Below are positions 1 through 8,108 of a stretch of 64,000 bases of DNA, piece after piece. The stretch comes from Myxococcaceae bacterium JPH2 (GTDB lineage Bacteria; Myxococcota; Myxococcia; Myxococcales; Myxococcaceae), in the NCBI GenBank assembly GCA_016458225.1, contig JAEMGR010000001.1:434001-498000 (forward strand), given 5' to 3'. A program made the translations under genes and the position numbers. Position 1 is the stretch's first letter. Each line of letters starts with the position of its first letter. The notes below the pieces were generated by a model. The model saw only the letters and a program-made list of their open reading frames with translations. It had not been told where the DNA came from and did no database searches.

Positions 1-174
1 CGTGATGGTCAGGCAGTGGAATTCCTTGTCGGAGGATTGGGTGACGACCTTGTCCACAATATCGACCTGGGAATTCTCCTTGAGCCACTTGGTGATGTTC
101 TCACCCATGTTCTCGCGGTCACGCGCGAGCGTGGTGGAGAACACCTTGACTCCCGTGAAGCTGGCAACGCCCAT
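1..174 (-). CDS. Small conserved-looking hypothetical protein, C-terminus cut by window edge
   Basis: An ATG at 174 opens a frame of at least 58 codons running off the left edge, beginning MGVASFTGVKVFSTTLARDR and including WLKENSQVDIVDKVV. The composition is soluble and mixed alpha/beta, with no signal peptide or membrane segment. The alternation of polar and hydrophobic residues near the end (FHCLTIT) suggests a beta strand. I recall small proteins of this look in myxobacterial genomes but cannot assign a function. The coding call rests on sensible amino-acid composition in this frame; opposite-strand frames here are low-complexity shadows. Confidence 0.6.
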   Translation of the reverse strand, partial: MGVASFTGVKVFSTTLARDRENMGENITKWLKENSQVDIVDKVVTQSSDKEFHCLTIT

Positions 175-252
175 TCCGACCCTCGAGTAACCAGAGATTC
201 TCGACGTTTACACCGAAGGCCCGCCACCATCAAGAAACGGGCCCGACAAACC

Positions 253-283
253 GGCGCGGGCGTGCCTTGCGCACACCCGCGCC
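253..283 (-). terminator. GC-rich hairpin downstream of the 319-531 gene
   Basis: GGCGCGGG (253-260) pairs with CCCGCGCC (276-283), and GTG/CAC pair further in beyond a mismatch. Read on the minus strand the stem is followed by a short T-containing stretch (GGTTTGTC). It could terminate the small gene that ends at 319. The T tract is weak, so this is a tentative call. Confidence 0.3.
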
Positions 284-318
284 CACGCCCGAGCTCCGCC
301 CTGGGAGGCGGCAGGGGC

Positions 319-531
319 TCACCGCGCGGCGGCGCGGCGGGACAGACAGGCCACCTCGTCCTTGCAGGCGGGCCCGATGCCTTCCGGGTGGGCCGTGAGG
401 GGCGTCTTGTCACTTTCCTCCACCCCACACACCACGCACTTGCGCTTGCGGTTGCGACGCTCCGCGCGGCGCTGCTCGGCGATGGCCTTGGCCCGCTCGC
501 GGGCCGTCTTCGCATCCACCTCGTTGCTCAT
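319..531 (-). CDS. 70-aa protein with four cysteines, zinc-binding candidate
   Basis: Starts at ATG 531 just after a GGACGTGAG stretch that can serve as ribosome-binding site. The first 30 residues are a charged, Arg/Ala/Glu-rich helix (RERAKAIAEQRRAERR). The rest carries C32-x2-C35 and C56-x5-C62, the spacing of a small zinc-ribbon or zinc-knuckle fold. Function is unknown. The four-Cys pattern with a basic helix would suit a nucleic-acid or protein-binding role, but that is inference. It lies 48 nt beyond the thiolase stop on the same strand and could be cotranscribed. Confidence 0.65.
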   Translation of the reverse strand: MSNEVDAKTARERAKAIAEQRRAERRNRKRKCVVCGVEESDKTPLTAHPEGIGPACKDEVACLSRRAAAR

Positions 532-579
532 CTCACGTCCCGTCCCGAAGTCGTGTCCCCGCCAGCCCCGCCCGCGCGC

Positions 580-1776
580 TCAGAGCGCCTCAATCAGCAC
601 GGCGATTCCCTGCCCACCGCCAATGCAGGCGGATCCGATACCATAGCGAGCGCCGCGACGCTTCAGCTCGTACGCCAGCGACATGGTGATGCGCGCGCCC
701 GAGGCACCCAGCGGGTGGCCCACGGCGATGGCGCCGCCGTTGACGTTGGTCGCCTCGCGTGGCAGCCCCAGCTCCTTCTCCACCGCGAGGTACTGCGGCG
801 CGAAGGCCTCGTTGACCTCGAAGAGGTCCACGTCCGACAGCTTGCACTGCGCGCGCGCCAGCAGGTTGCGGATGGCCGGCGCCGGGCCAATGCCCATCAC
901 CTTCGGGTCACATCCGGAGATGCCCCAGTTCACCAGCCGGGCCATGGGCTTCAGGCCGTGCTTCTCCACGAAGCCGCGCGTGGCCATGACCATGCTGCCC
1001 GCGCCGTCACAGATGCCGCTGGCCGCGCCCGCGTGCACCACGCCGTCCTTCTTGAACACCTTGGGCAGCTTGCGCAGCGTGTCCACCGTGGTCTCCGGAC
1101 GGTTGTGCTCGTCGCGGGAGACCACCGTGTCGCCCTTCTTGCCCTTGAGCGTGACGGCGGAGATCTCGTCGTTGAGGCGCCCGGCCTCCTGCGCGGCCGC
1201 GAAGCGCTTCTGCGTGAGCACCGCGTACTCGTCCACCTGCTCCTGGCTGAGCGAGTAGTCCACCGCGAGCTGCTCGGCGGTGAGCGCCATGGCCTGCCCG
1301 GTGTAGCTGTCCGTCAGGGCCGTCCACAGCATGTCCTCCAGGCCACCCTTGCCCAGCGGCAGGCCCCAGCGGGCCCCGCGGATGACGTGGGGCGCCTGGC
1401 TCATGGACTCGGTGCCGCCCGCGAGCACGCACGCGGCCTGCTCGGTGAGCATCATCTCCGCGGCCGTCACGAAGGCCTGGAAGCCCGAGCCGCACAGCCG
1501 ATTCACGCCCAGCGCGCCCACCGGCACCGGCACGCCCGTGCGCAGGCCCACGTGCCGAGGCAGGTAGATGGCGTCCGCGCTCGTCTGGACCACGTTGCCG
1601 TACACGACGTGCTCGATGAGCTCAGGGGCCACCTTCGCCTGGGCGAGGGCCGCCTTCGCGGACTCCACCGCGAGGTCGGTGGCGCTGAGATCCTTGAGGC
1701 TGCCCCCGTAGGTGCCAAACGGGGTGCGCTTGCCGGACAGGAAGAAGATCTCCTCGGACTTGGACACGCTCTTCAT
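580..1776 (-). CDS. Acetyl-CoA acetyltransferase (thiolase)
   Basis: 398 aa, normal length for thiolase family II. It catalyses thiolytic cleavage of, or Claisen condensation to, acetoacyl-CoA in the cytoplasm. All three catalytic landmarks are present: acylated Cys95 in VNRLCGSGFQ, His354 in AVGHPLGASG, and Cys384 in SACIGGGQG. The stretch GGTESMSQAPH is also typical of the family. The start is ATG 1776 (MKSVSKSEEIF). It is the first of a run of minus-strand genes but is separated by about 70 nt from the next upstream gene. Whether it acts in degradation or biosynthesis (polyketide precursor, mevalonate, PHB) cannot be told from context. Confidence 0.95.
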   Translation of the reverse strand: MKSVSKSEEIFFLSGKRTPFGTYGGSLKDLSATDLAVESAKAALAQAKVAPELIEHVVYGNVVQTSADAIYLPRHVGLRTGVPVPVGALGVNRLCGSGFQAFVTAAEMMLTEQAACVLAGGTESMSQAPHVIRGARWGLPLGKGGLEDMLWTALTDSYTGQAMALTAEQLAVDYSLSQEQVDEYAVLTQKRFAAAQEAGRLNDEISAVTLKGKKGDTVVSRDEHNRPETTVDTLRKLPKVFKKDGVVHAGAASGICDGAGSMVMATRGFVEKHGLKPMARLVNWGISGCDPKVMGIGPAPAIRNLLARAQCKLSDVDLFEVNEAFAPQYLAVEKELGLPREATNVNGGAIAVGHPLGASGARITMSLAYELKRRGARYGIGSACIGGGQGIAVLIEAL

Positions 1777-1845
1777 GGTGCTCGTCTACCTACTCTCGTG
1801 GGGCGCGCGGTGCACGCGCGCCGTGGATATCCAGGGTGAGGCGAG

Positions 1846-2493
1846 TCAGGAAGCCCGCCGCCCCAGGAAGGCGCTGGCGACGATGGCAAGCGCGATGGCG
1901 GTCCACAACAGCCCTTGCAGGTTCTGCCGGCGGATTTCATGGCGCCCCAGCCCCTGATACCAGGAACGCCCCGCCTGCACGCGCCCCTCCCAGGTGAAGT
2001 CTCCCGTGGGAGACAGCCCCTCCAGGCGCCGCGCGTGGGCCCTCAGCAGGCGCTCGGGGGAAGCGTCGTCCAGTGAACCCGACCGGTAGCGCCCCGGGAG
2101 GTCCAGCGCGGGGCGGCGGTAGTCCGCCGTGATGACGAAGCCCTCGGGGGCCAGGGGCGTGAGCAGGTACAGCCGGGGCGAGCCCTGGCGCCCCTCGTGG
2201 AGCGTGGCGAAGACCTGCTCGGTGGGGTGGGCCCAGTCGTAGGAACGGCTGGCTCGCTGGAGGAGCGGCTTCTCGTCGTGGCTGCCGAGCGCCACGAAGC
2301 CGAGCGCCTCCAACTGCCGGGCGAGCGGCCGCAGTGCCTCCGGCAGCGCCATCTGGTCCGCGGGGGCCTCCGCCTCCACCCGCACGCTGCTCGGGAAGAG
2401 GTAGAGCAGCGCCCGCCAGAAGTTGAGGGACAGGAGCACGCCGGCGAGCACGATGCCGCCGACCACGATGCCAAGCTGGGTGAAGACGTGCAT
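1846..2493 (-). CDS. Membrane protein with N- and C-terminal TM segments, unknown function
   Basis: 215 aa. An N-terminal hydrophobic helix (about residues 5-32, GIVVGGIVLAGVLLSL and on) and a C-terminal one (about 193-212, GLLWTAIALAIVASAFLG) bracket a soluble domain of roughly 155 aa. The start ATG 2493 is chosen because upstream codons in the same frame overlap the neighbouring isomerase gene and are Arg-rich shadow sequence. It starts 13 nt after the stop of the 2507-3163 gene, so the two are probably one operon. No family recognised. Confidence 0.75.
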   Translation of the reverse strand: MHVFTQLGIVVGGIVLAGVLLSLNFWRALLYLFPSSVRVEAEAPADQMALPEALRPLARQLEALGFVALGSHDEKPLLQRASRSYDWAHPTEQVFATLHEGRQGSPRLYLLTPLAPEGFVITADYRRPALDLPGRYRSGSLDDASPERLLRAHARRLEGLSPTGDFTWEGRVQAGRSWYQGLGRHEIRRQNLQGLLWTAIALAIVASAFLGRRAS

Positions 2494-2506
2494 GCGCGGG
2501 CGACCG

Positions 2507-3163
2507 TCAGCGCCGGGACGCCGACGCGGGCAGGTGCTGCCAACGCGCCAGGTCCGCGGCGGTGAGCGGATCCTCGCCGCGCAGGAACTGCTCCAGGTGA
2601 CCCAGCGAGTCCTGTCCCCAGAACAGCTCGCCATCCGCCAGGACGGAGGGCACGCCGAACGCGCCCGCCGCCAGCGCCGCCTCGGTGTCGCGGCGCACGC
2701 GCTCCTTGACCTCGTCCGAGCGGGCCGCGGCCAGGAGCGCCGGGGCATCCAGCCCCACGGACGCGATGACGGCGCCCACCTGCTCCGGCGTCTCGATGCC
2801 CGTGCCGCCGCCCCAGGTGGCCGCGTAGAGCGCCGAGATGAGCCGCGCGCGCGCCTCGGGCTCGCTCACCGCCGCCGTCACGCGCAGCGCGAGGAGCGGA
2901 TTGAACGGATGCGCGGGCGGGGGCGCGAAGGGCACGCCCAGGTCATGGGCCAGTCGGAAGGTCTGCTTGAAGACCCACACGCGCTTGGGCGGAATCTCCG
3001 CGGGGCCAATGGAGCCCAGCGCGTTGAGCATCCCCGCGAAGAGGACGGGCACCGGCTCCAGCGCGCGCCCGTGCCGCGCGGCCAGCGCGGGCATCCGCGT
3101 CCAGGCGAGGTACGCGTAGGGTGAGATGTAGTCGAAATAGAAGCGCAGCGGGGCATTCGCCAT
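2507..3163 (-). CDS. 2-hydroxychromene-2-carboxylate isomerase / DsbA-like kappa-class GST family protein
   Basis: 218 aa from ATG 3163; a GTG three codons upstream is the alternative start. The N-terminus FYFDYISPYAYLAW is the signature of HCCA isomerases, whose Ser in the SPYAYL loop replaces the DsbA cysteine and activates glutathione. The late motif AGAFGVPSVLADGELFWGQD is the cis-Pro loop region. Members isomerise 2-hydroxychromene-2-carboxylate in naphthalene degradation, but in myxobacteria the substrate is unknown and a general glutathione-dependent isomerase or transferase is safer. Likely co-operonic with the 1846-2493 membrane protein. Confidence 0.9.
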   Translation of the reverse strand: MANAPLRFYFDYISPYAYLAWTRMPALAARHGRALEPVPVLFAGMLNALGSIGPAEIPPKRVWVFKQTFRLAHDLGVPFAPPPAHPFNPLLALRVTAAVSEPEARARLISALYAATWGGGTGIETPEQVGAVIASVGLDAPALLAAARSDEVKERVRRDTEAALAAGAFGVPSVLADGELFWGQDSLGHLEQFLRGEDPLTAADLARWQHLPASASRR

Positions 3164-3215
3164 GGCGGGCACTCTACCCCTCCCACCCGAGGCGCGGGGA
3201 AGCCGGGCCCACCGC

Positions 3216-6200
3216 TCAGGCCGTGCGCTTCACCAGACACTGGCGCTGCATCGCGCCCCGCAGCGACTCGGCCAGCGCATGGAGGTTCACCGCCTTCGCC
3301 GCGAGGAAGGCGCGCTCGGCGATCTCCAGCTCGCGCACCGAGTCCTCGGGCGCGGGCTGGCGCTCCGCATGGGCGAGGTAGACGTGGCCCACCTGGAGGA
3401 CGTTGCCCGTGGCCTCGGCCAGGAGCAGCGCGCGCCGCAGGTGCTGCGCGCCTTCTTCCGCGGGCACCAAGGGCGCCAGGGCCCGGCGCGCCAGGATTTC
3501 GTCCCAGGGATTGGCCAGCACGGGATCCAACGCGCGAGCCAGCGCGGCCTCCGCCGCGGTGCGCGCCGCCGCGAGGTTGCCCTGCTCCCGCTCGAAGCGG
3601 GACTCGTACACGCGCACCAGCGTCTCCATGCGCAGGTGGCCCGCGCGCGCGGCCTCCAGCGCCCGCGGCAGCGACTCGCGCGCCGCCGCCGCGTCCTCGA
3701 ACAGCACGTCCCGGCACGCCTGGTACACGCGCACGTGGTACTGCAGCCGCTGATCCTCCGGCATCACCCGCGCGAGCGACTCCGCGCGCGCCACCACCGC
3801 GGCCACCAGCTCGTGCTCGCCGCGCTCCAGGTAGTACGGCGGCGTGAAGACGGCGAGGTTGCGCTCCATCAACCGGGGGTTGCCCAGCCGGCGCACCAGC
3901 TCGGCCTTCTCGGTGAACGCGGGCACGAACGCGGCGCCGTCTCCGGTGAAGGCCGCGCGCGCCACGCGCGAGAACAGGTGGAAGGCGCGCACGTCCAGGA
4001 AGCCGTAGGCCTCCGCGAGCGCCAGCCCCTCGTGGACGACCTCTTCGTCCAGCGGCTCACCGCGCAGGGCGCGGTTGACGTTCATCAAGTAGCCGCCCAT
4101 CCCCAGCGCCCACGCGAGTCGCCGAGGCGGCCGGCCCACCAGGTTGCGGAAGCCCCGCAGCCGCTCCACCTGCTCGCGCTGCGCCTCCAGCACGCCGGCC
4201 CACTGGCCGCTGTATGCGCTGAGCGAAGCGCGCGCGATGAGCACGCCCGCGCGATACGGCGAGTCCTCCGGGTGCTCGGCCTTCACGCGCTCCTGGAGCC
4301 GCTCGAAGTCCTCGGTGCGCCCCAGCACGGTCAGCGCCATGCTCTCCAGGATGCGCAGCTCGGAGTGCTTCCAGAAGACATCCACCGGCGCCATGCGCGC
4401 ATCCACCGCCACCTCGCGGAAGAGCGGGCACAGCCGCTCCGCGCGCTCGGTCGCCGAGCCCTCCCGCGCGGACTCCAACCTCGCGAGCGCCTCGCGTCGG
4501 CCCAGCTCCAGCGCAGGTGACGCGGCCCAGTGCGCGGACAGGCGCTCCGCGTACGTCAGCGACGTGGGCGGGTCACTCGAATAGCCCACCTCCACCAGCG
4601 ACACCCACGTGCGCAGCAGCTGATCCGCGCGCTCCGGGAAGTCTGGCGCCACCTCCAGGAGCCCCGCGGCCTCCGTCAGCAGCAGCGTGGCATCCAGCAG
4701 CGCCTGGGCCTCGATGGCGGCGCGCCCCGCCTCCAGCAACGGCACGATGGCGCGCTGAGGCTCCTCCGAGCGCGCGAAGTGCCAACCCACCGCCCGAGCC
4801 AGGCCCTTTCTTTGCGCGTGCAGCGCCTGGAGCGCGCGAGCCACCCGGCCATGATGGACGCGCCGCTCGGCCTCGGGCGTGGTGTCGTAGACGGCCTGGT
4901 GCACGGTGTCGTGCGTGAAGACGTAGCGGCCCTCCACCTCCTGGAGGAACTGCCGCTCGACGATGCCATCGAGCACCGCGAACAGCTCCGCCTCGGGCAG
5001 CTCCGCCAGCGCGCGCACGAGCGGGAGATCCAACAACCGACCCGCGGGCGCGAGCCGCCGCAAGAGCGCCACCTGCTCCTGGGGCGCGCTCGCCAGTCGC
5101 GCCAGCACCGCGTCCTGGATGCTCGCGGGCAGCTCGCGCGTGCCCAGGTCCTCGGCCGCGCTCCAACGTCCGCCCACGCGCGTGAGCGCCCCCGCCTCCA
5201 CCAGCATGCGCAGGCACTCGGTGGCGAAGAACGCGTTGCCGCCTGTCGTGGCATGCAGCCGCGTCACGAAGCCCTCCGGCATGGACAAGCCCGGCAGCGC
5301 CAGCTCCACCAACGTGCCCACGTGCGCCGCGGACAAGGGCTCCAGGTCCAGCCGCGCGGTGAGCTTCTCGTCCACCGTCTGGAAGGCCAGGCTCAGCCGG
5401 CTCAGCTCACCGGAGCGGAAGCTGCCTACCAGCATTCCGCGCGTGCCGTGCAGCGCGCGGATGAGCACGTTGAGCACCTCCAGCGAGGCGCTGTCCGCCC
5501 ACTGCAGGTCCTCGAAGCACAGCACGAAGGGCAACCGCTGCCCCAGCGCGCGCACCCACTCGGCCAGCGCCTCGAAGAACGCCAGCTTCTCCTCGCCCTC
5601 CTCGCGCAGCGCTCCCTCGGGCGCGTCCGAGGACAGCCACGGCAACAGGCGCGACAGCCTGGGCGACAGCCGCTCCAGCATCTCCGTGGGCGTGTGCGGC
5701 AAGAGGCACCGCAAGGCCTGCGTCACGGGCGTCAGCGGCGCCAGTCCCTCCGCGCGACACTGGCCTCGACCGAAGGGCAGCTCCGCGAGCTTCGCCTGCA
5801 GCTCGAACTCTTGCAGCAGCCGCGTCTTGCCCACGCCCGCGGGCGCGCCGATGAGCACCGCGCGCGACTGGCCCCAGTCCGCCTCGGCCAGGCCGTTCAT
5901 CAGGCCCTCCAGCTCCGCTTCGCGCCCCACCACTTCGGGCACGTGGAGGTAGCTGGCTCGCGCGGACAGCGGCTCCTCGGGCAGCGGCTCGCCGCTGGCG
6001 TGGCACAGCGCCTCCAGGAGTTCACCCGCGTCCTGGAAGCGCTCGCGCGGATCCTTCGCCATGAGCAGGAGGATGATCTCCTCCAGGTGCGGATCCACCG
6101 GGCAGAGGCTGGAGGGCCGCGGCGGCGGGCGCGTCAGGTGATCCGCCAGCAGCACCGCGGGGTTGGTGCGCTTGAACGGCAGCCGACGCGTGGCCAGGTA

Positions 6201-6929
6201 GTAGGCCATCACGCCCAGCGAGTAGAGGTCCGCGCGCCCGTCGATGCTCGCGCCGCGCTGCCACTCCGGCGCCAGGTACTCCAGCGTCCCCTTGAGGCGG
6301 CCCGGGCTCGGCGTGCCCAGCTGGTGCATCACGCCGAAGTCCATCAGCTTCACCGCGCCGGACTCGGTGATGCGCACGTTGCTCGCCTTGATGTCGCAGT
6401 GCACGTAGAGGCGCGAGTGGATGAACGCCAACACCTGCGCCATCTGGATGAGCACCCGGTACAGCGCGCTCGCCTCCATCGGCACGTCCCGCACGAGCGT
6501 GCTCAGGTCCTGCCCGCCCACCACTTCCATCGTGATGAAGCGATTGCCCGCCTCGGTCAGTCCGCAGTCGAACACGCGCAGCGTGGACGGGTGCTGCAGC
6601 TTCTTCATGGCGAAGAACTCGTGCCGGAACATCAGCACCAGGTCCTCCACCTTCGACTGCGTCAGCCCCGCGGGGACCTGCATCTCCTTGAGCGCCACGC
6701 GGCGCATCTCGTGCGTGTCGTCCGCCAGCCAGATGCGGCCCATGCCGCCCTCGCCCAACAGCGACGCCACCCGGTAGCGGCCCGTCACCACCATCCCCGG
6801 CTCCAACGAGCGGCGCTCCCCCAACCCCGCCCACGGCAAGGTGACGGGTGTGCGCGGCCGCTCCCCCCAGGTGCTGGAGGACGCGCGCGTGCGCTCGTCG
6901 AGGACCGTCGTTTTCTCTTCGTCGCTCAC
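3216..6929 (-). CDS. Serine/threonine protein kinase fused to AAA-type ATPase and TPR-like region
   Basis: About 1237 aa. An N-terminal Hanks-type kinase has glycine loop GEGGMG, Lys81 (VALKE), catalytic loop HCDIKASN (177-184), DFG 197-199 and APE near 221. A STAND/AAA-like ATPase follows, with Walker A GAPAGVGKT (361-369) and LCFEDLQWAD as Walker B, then a long helical TPR-like C-terminus of about 500 aa. This architecture is abundant in myxobacteria and acts in signalling, presumably coupling a ligand- or protein-sensing ATPase to phosphorylation. The catalytic loop is HCD, so it is a non-RD kinase. The start is uncertain: GTG 6929 is preferred over TTG 6941, and neither has a clear ribosome-binding site. 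No transmembrane segment is seen. Confidence 0.93.
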   Translation of the reverse strand: MSDEEKTTVLDERTRASSSTWGERPRTPVTLPWAGLGERRSLEPGMVVTGRYRVASLLGEGGMGRIWLADDTHEMRRVALKEMQVPAGLTQSKVEDLVLMFRHEFFAMKKLQHPSTLRVFDCGLTEAGNRFITMEVVGGQDLSTLVRDVPMEASALYRVLIQMAQVLAFIHSRLYVHCDIKASNVRITESGAVKLMDFGVMHQLGTPSPGRLKGTLEYLAPEWQRGASIDGRADLYSLGVMAYYLATRRLPFKRTNPAVLLADHLTRPPPRPSSLCPVDPHLEEIILLLMAKDPRERFQDAGELLEALCHASGEPLPEEPLSARASYLHVPEVVGREAELEGLMNGLAEADWGQSRAVLIGAPAGVGKTRLLQEFELQAKLAELPFGRGQCRAEGLAPLTPVTQALRCLLPHTPTEMLERLSPRLSRLLPWLSSDAPEGALREEGEEKLAFFEALAEWVRALGQRLPFVLCFEDLQWADSASLEVLNVLIRALHGTRGMLVGSFRSGELSRLSLAFQTVDEKLTARLDLEPLSAAHVGTLVELALPGLSMPEGFVTRLHATTGGNAFFATECLRMLVEAGALTRVGGRWSAAEDLGTRELPASIQDAVLARLASAPQEQVALLRRLAPAGRLLDLPLVRALAELPEAELFAVLDGIVERQFLQEVEGRYVFTHDTVHQAVYDTTPEAERRVHHGRVARALQALHAQRKGLARAVGWHFARSEEPQRAIVPLLEAGRAAIEAQALLDATLLLTEAAGLLEVAPDFPERADQLLRTWVSLVEVGYSSDPPTSLTYAERLSAHWAASPALELGRREALARLESAREGSATERAERLCPLFREVAVDARMAPVDVFWKHSELRILESMALTVLGRTEDFERLQERVKAEHPEDSPYRAGVLIARASLSAYSGQWAGVLEAQREQVERLRGFRNLVGRPPRRLAWALGMGGYLMNVNRALRGEPLDEEVVHEGLALAEAYGFLDVRAFHLFSRVARAAFTGDGAAFVPAFTEKAELVRRLGNPRLMERNLAVFTPPYYLERGEHELVAAVVARAESLARVMPEDQRLQYHVRVYQACRDVLFEDAAAARESLPRALEAARAGHLRMETLVRVYESRFEREQGNLAAARTAAEAALARALDPVLANPWDEILARRALAPLVPAEEGAQHLRRALLLAEATGNVLQVGHVYLAHAERQPAPEDSVRELEIAERAFLAAKAVNLHALAESLRGAMQRQCLVKRTA

Positions 6930-7206
6930 ACGATGGGTCAAGCCGGGCTAATTCAGAAGTCAGAGGAATATCACGTTTTCATGGGAACGACGCAGGGTGG
7001 GAGAGGTGGGAACACACCAAGTTGGACACTTTCGAGGAAAGCTGGGTCCGACATCGCCTCCATCCACGCACCGGGTGGGTGAGACCGCGCGTCTGTCCGC
7101 CCCCACCGCGCCCAAGCGAGTCGGACGCACGGGTGTCCAGGGCGCGCGAGACGCCGCAGCTTGAGACACGCGGGCGCGAGCGCGACCCAAGGAAAGGCGA
7201 GTCACC
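6930..7206. other. Divergent intergenic region between the kinase and a small plus-strand gene
   Basis: 277 nt without a gene. Around 6950-6990 the sequence is markedly AT-richer than its surroundings (TAATTCAG, GGAATATCACGTTTTCATGG), as expected of promoter DNA. The remainder is GC-rich. I could not place a convincing -35/-10 pair or sigma-54 site on either strand. Confidence 0.5.
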
Positions 7207-7413
7207 ATGGCCAGCCCCCAGCACGAAGACTTCCAGCCGCGAGATCGCGGCCAGGTCGAGGACGCCCTCGACCGTGACGCCGCCGAGACGAGCCGGGAGT
7301 TGTCCGCGCGCGCGGACGTGGACCCCAGCCCCCTCGAGGAGACACCGTGGGAGGCGAGCGTGGAGCGCGGCGAACAGTGGACGACGGAGAAGAAGACGCC
7401 GCCCAAACGCTAG
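7207..7413 (+). CDS. 68-aa hydrophilic, acidic hypothetical protein
   Basis: ATG 7207 follows GGAAAGGCGAGTCACC, a reasonable ribosome-binding site. The protein is rich in Asp, Glu, Arg and Gln (RGQVEDALDRDAAETSRELS, then ALEETPWEAS-like sequence), has no cysteines and no hydrophobic core, and ends KKTPPKR. It is probably intrinsically disordered. Function unknown. It stands alone between the kinase and the receiver-domain gene. Confidence 0.55.
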   Translation: MASPQHEDFQPRDRGQVEDALDRDAAETSRELSARADVDPSPLEETPWEASVERGEQWTTEKKTPPKR

Positions 7414-7512
7414 GGCACAGTCGCCCTCCATGGGGTGGCACGGACCTCTTGCTCGGTACCGGACAGTGGGGGGATGCTGCGTGCCCGTCCCTCTGGCGCG
7501 AAGGCCGCGCCC

Positions 7513-7950
7513 ATGCGCCGGACACTGGTCCCCTCGGAGTCGAAGCCCGTGAAGCCCAAGGTCCTCATCGTCGAGAACTCCTGGACCATGCGCGAGACGC
7601 TGCGGCTCTTGCTGTCCGGTGAGTTCGACTGCACGGTGTCCGCCGACGGCGAAGCGGGGCTGGCGCTGGCGCTGGCGCAGCCGCCGGACCTGCTCCTGTC
7701 GGACGTGAACATGGACGGCCTGGATGGCTACGCGCTGTGCCGTCGGTTCCGCGCCGAGCCGAGCCTCCAGCACATCCCCGTCGTCTTCGTCAGCGGCTAC
7801 GCACCGCGTCCAGGCGAAGCCGCCGAGCAGCCCGGACCGGATGCGTACCTGGTGAAGCCCGTGAAGCCCGCGGTGCTCATCGCGCAGCTCCATGCCGTGC
7901 TGCAGCGCGCGCGGGGCGCCGCGGCGGAGCGGGCAGCGGGCGAGCGCTGA
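7513..7950 (+). CDS. Single-domain response regulator (CheY-like receiver)
   Basis: About 145 aa from ATG 7513; an ATG at 7474 is the alternative. The receiver fold begins at KVLIVEN. The phospho-acceptor is Asp64 in LLLSDVNMDG, the switch Ser94 is in VFVSGYA, and Lys115 is in YLVKPVKP. The acidic pocket reads Glu-Asn rather than the usual Asp-Asp or Glu-Asp, so Mg2+ binding may be atypical. There is no output domain; it would act by protein-protein contact in a phosphorelay. No histidine kinase lies nearby, so the partner is unknown. Confidence 0.9.
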   Translation: MRRTLVPSESKPVKPKVLIVENSWTMRETLRLLLSGEFDCTVSADGEAGLALALAQPPDLLLSDVNMDGLDGYALCRRFRAEPSLQHIPVVFVSGYAPRPGEAAEQPGPDAYLVKPVKPAVLIAQLHAVLQRARGAAAERAAGER

Positions 7951-8041
7951 GCCGCTCTCACGGCGAGCGGACCGGAAGAAACGGCCGAGTGAGCGCGTTG
8001 GCGCCGATGTCGGAGCCCGAACGCGCGTCCTGGGTTGCACG

Positions 8042-8070
8042 CTGACCCGGGGCGTCTGGCGGGCTATATG
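8042..8070 (+). promoter_or_regulatory. Possible sigma-70-type promoter of the dehydrogenase gene
   Basis: CTGACC (8042-8047), a 17-nt spacer and TATATG (8065-8070) lie about 39 nt before the GTG start at 8109. Each element matches the consensus at four of six positions. The TATATG is one of very few AT-rich hexamers in the area. Confidence 0.4.
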
Positions 8071-8108
8071 TCCCCCCGCTCATTTCTTTTCGTCCCGAGG
8101 TCCTTCGC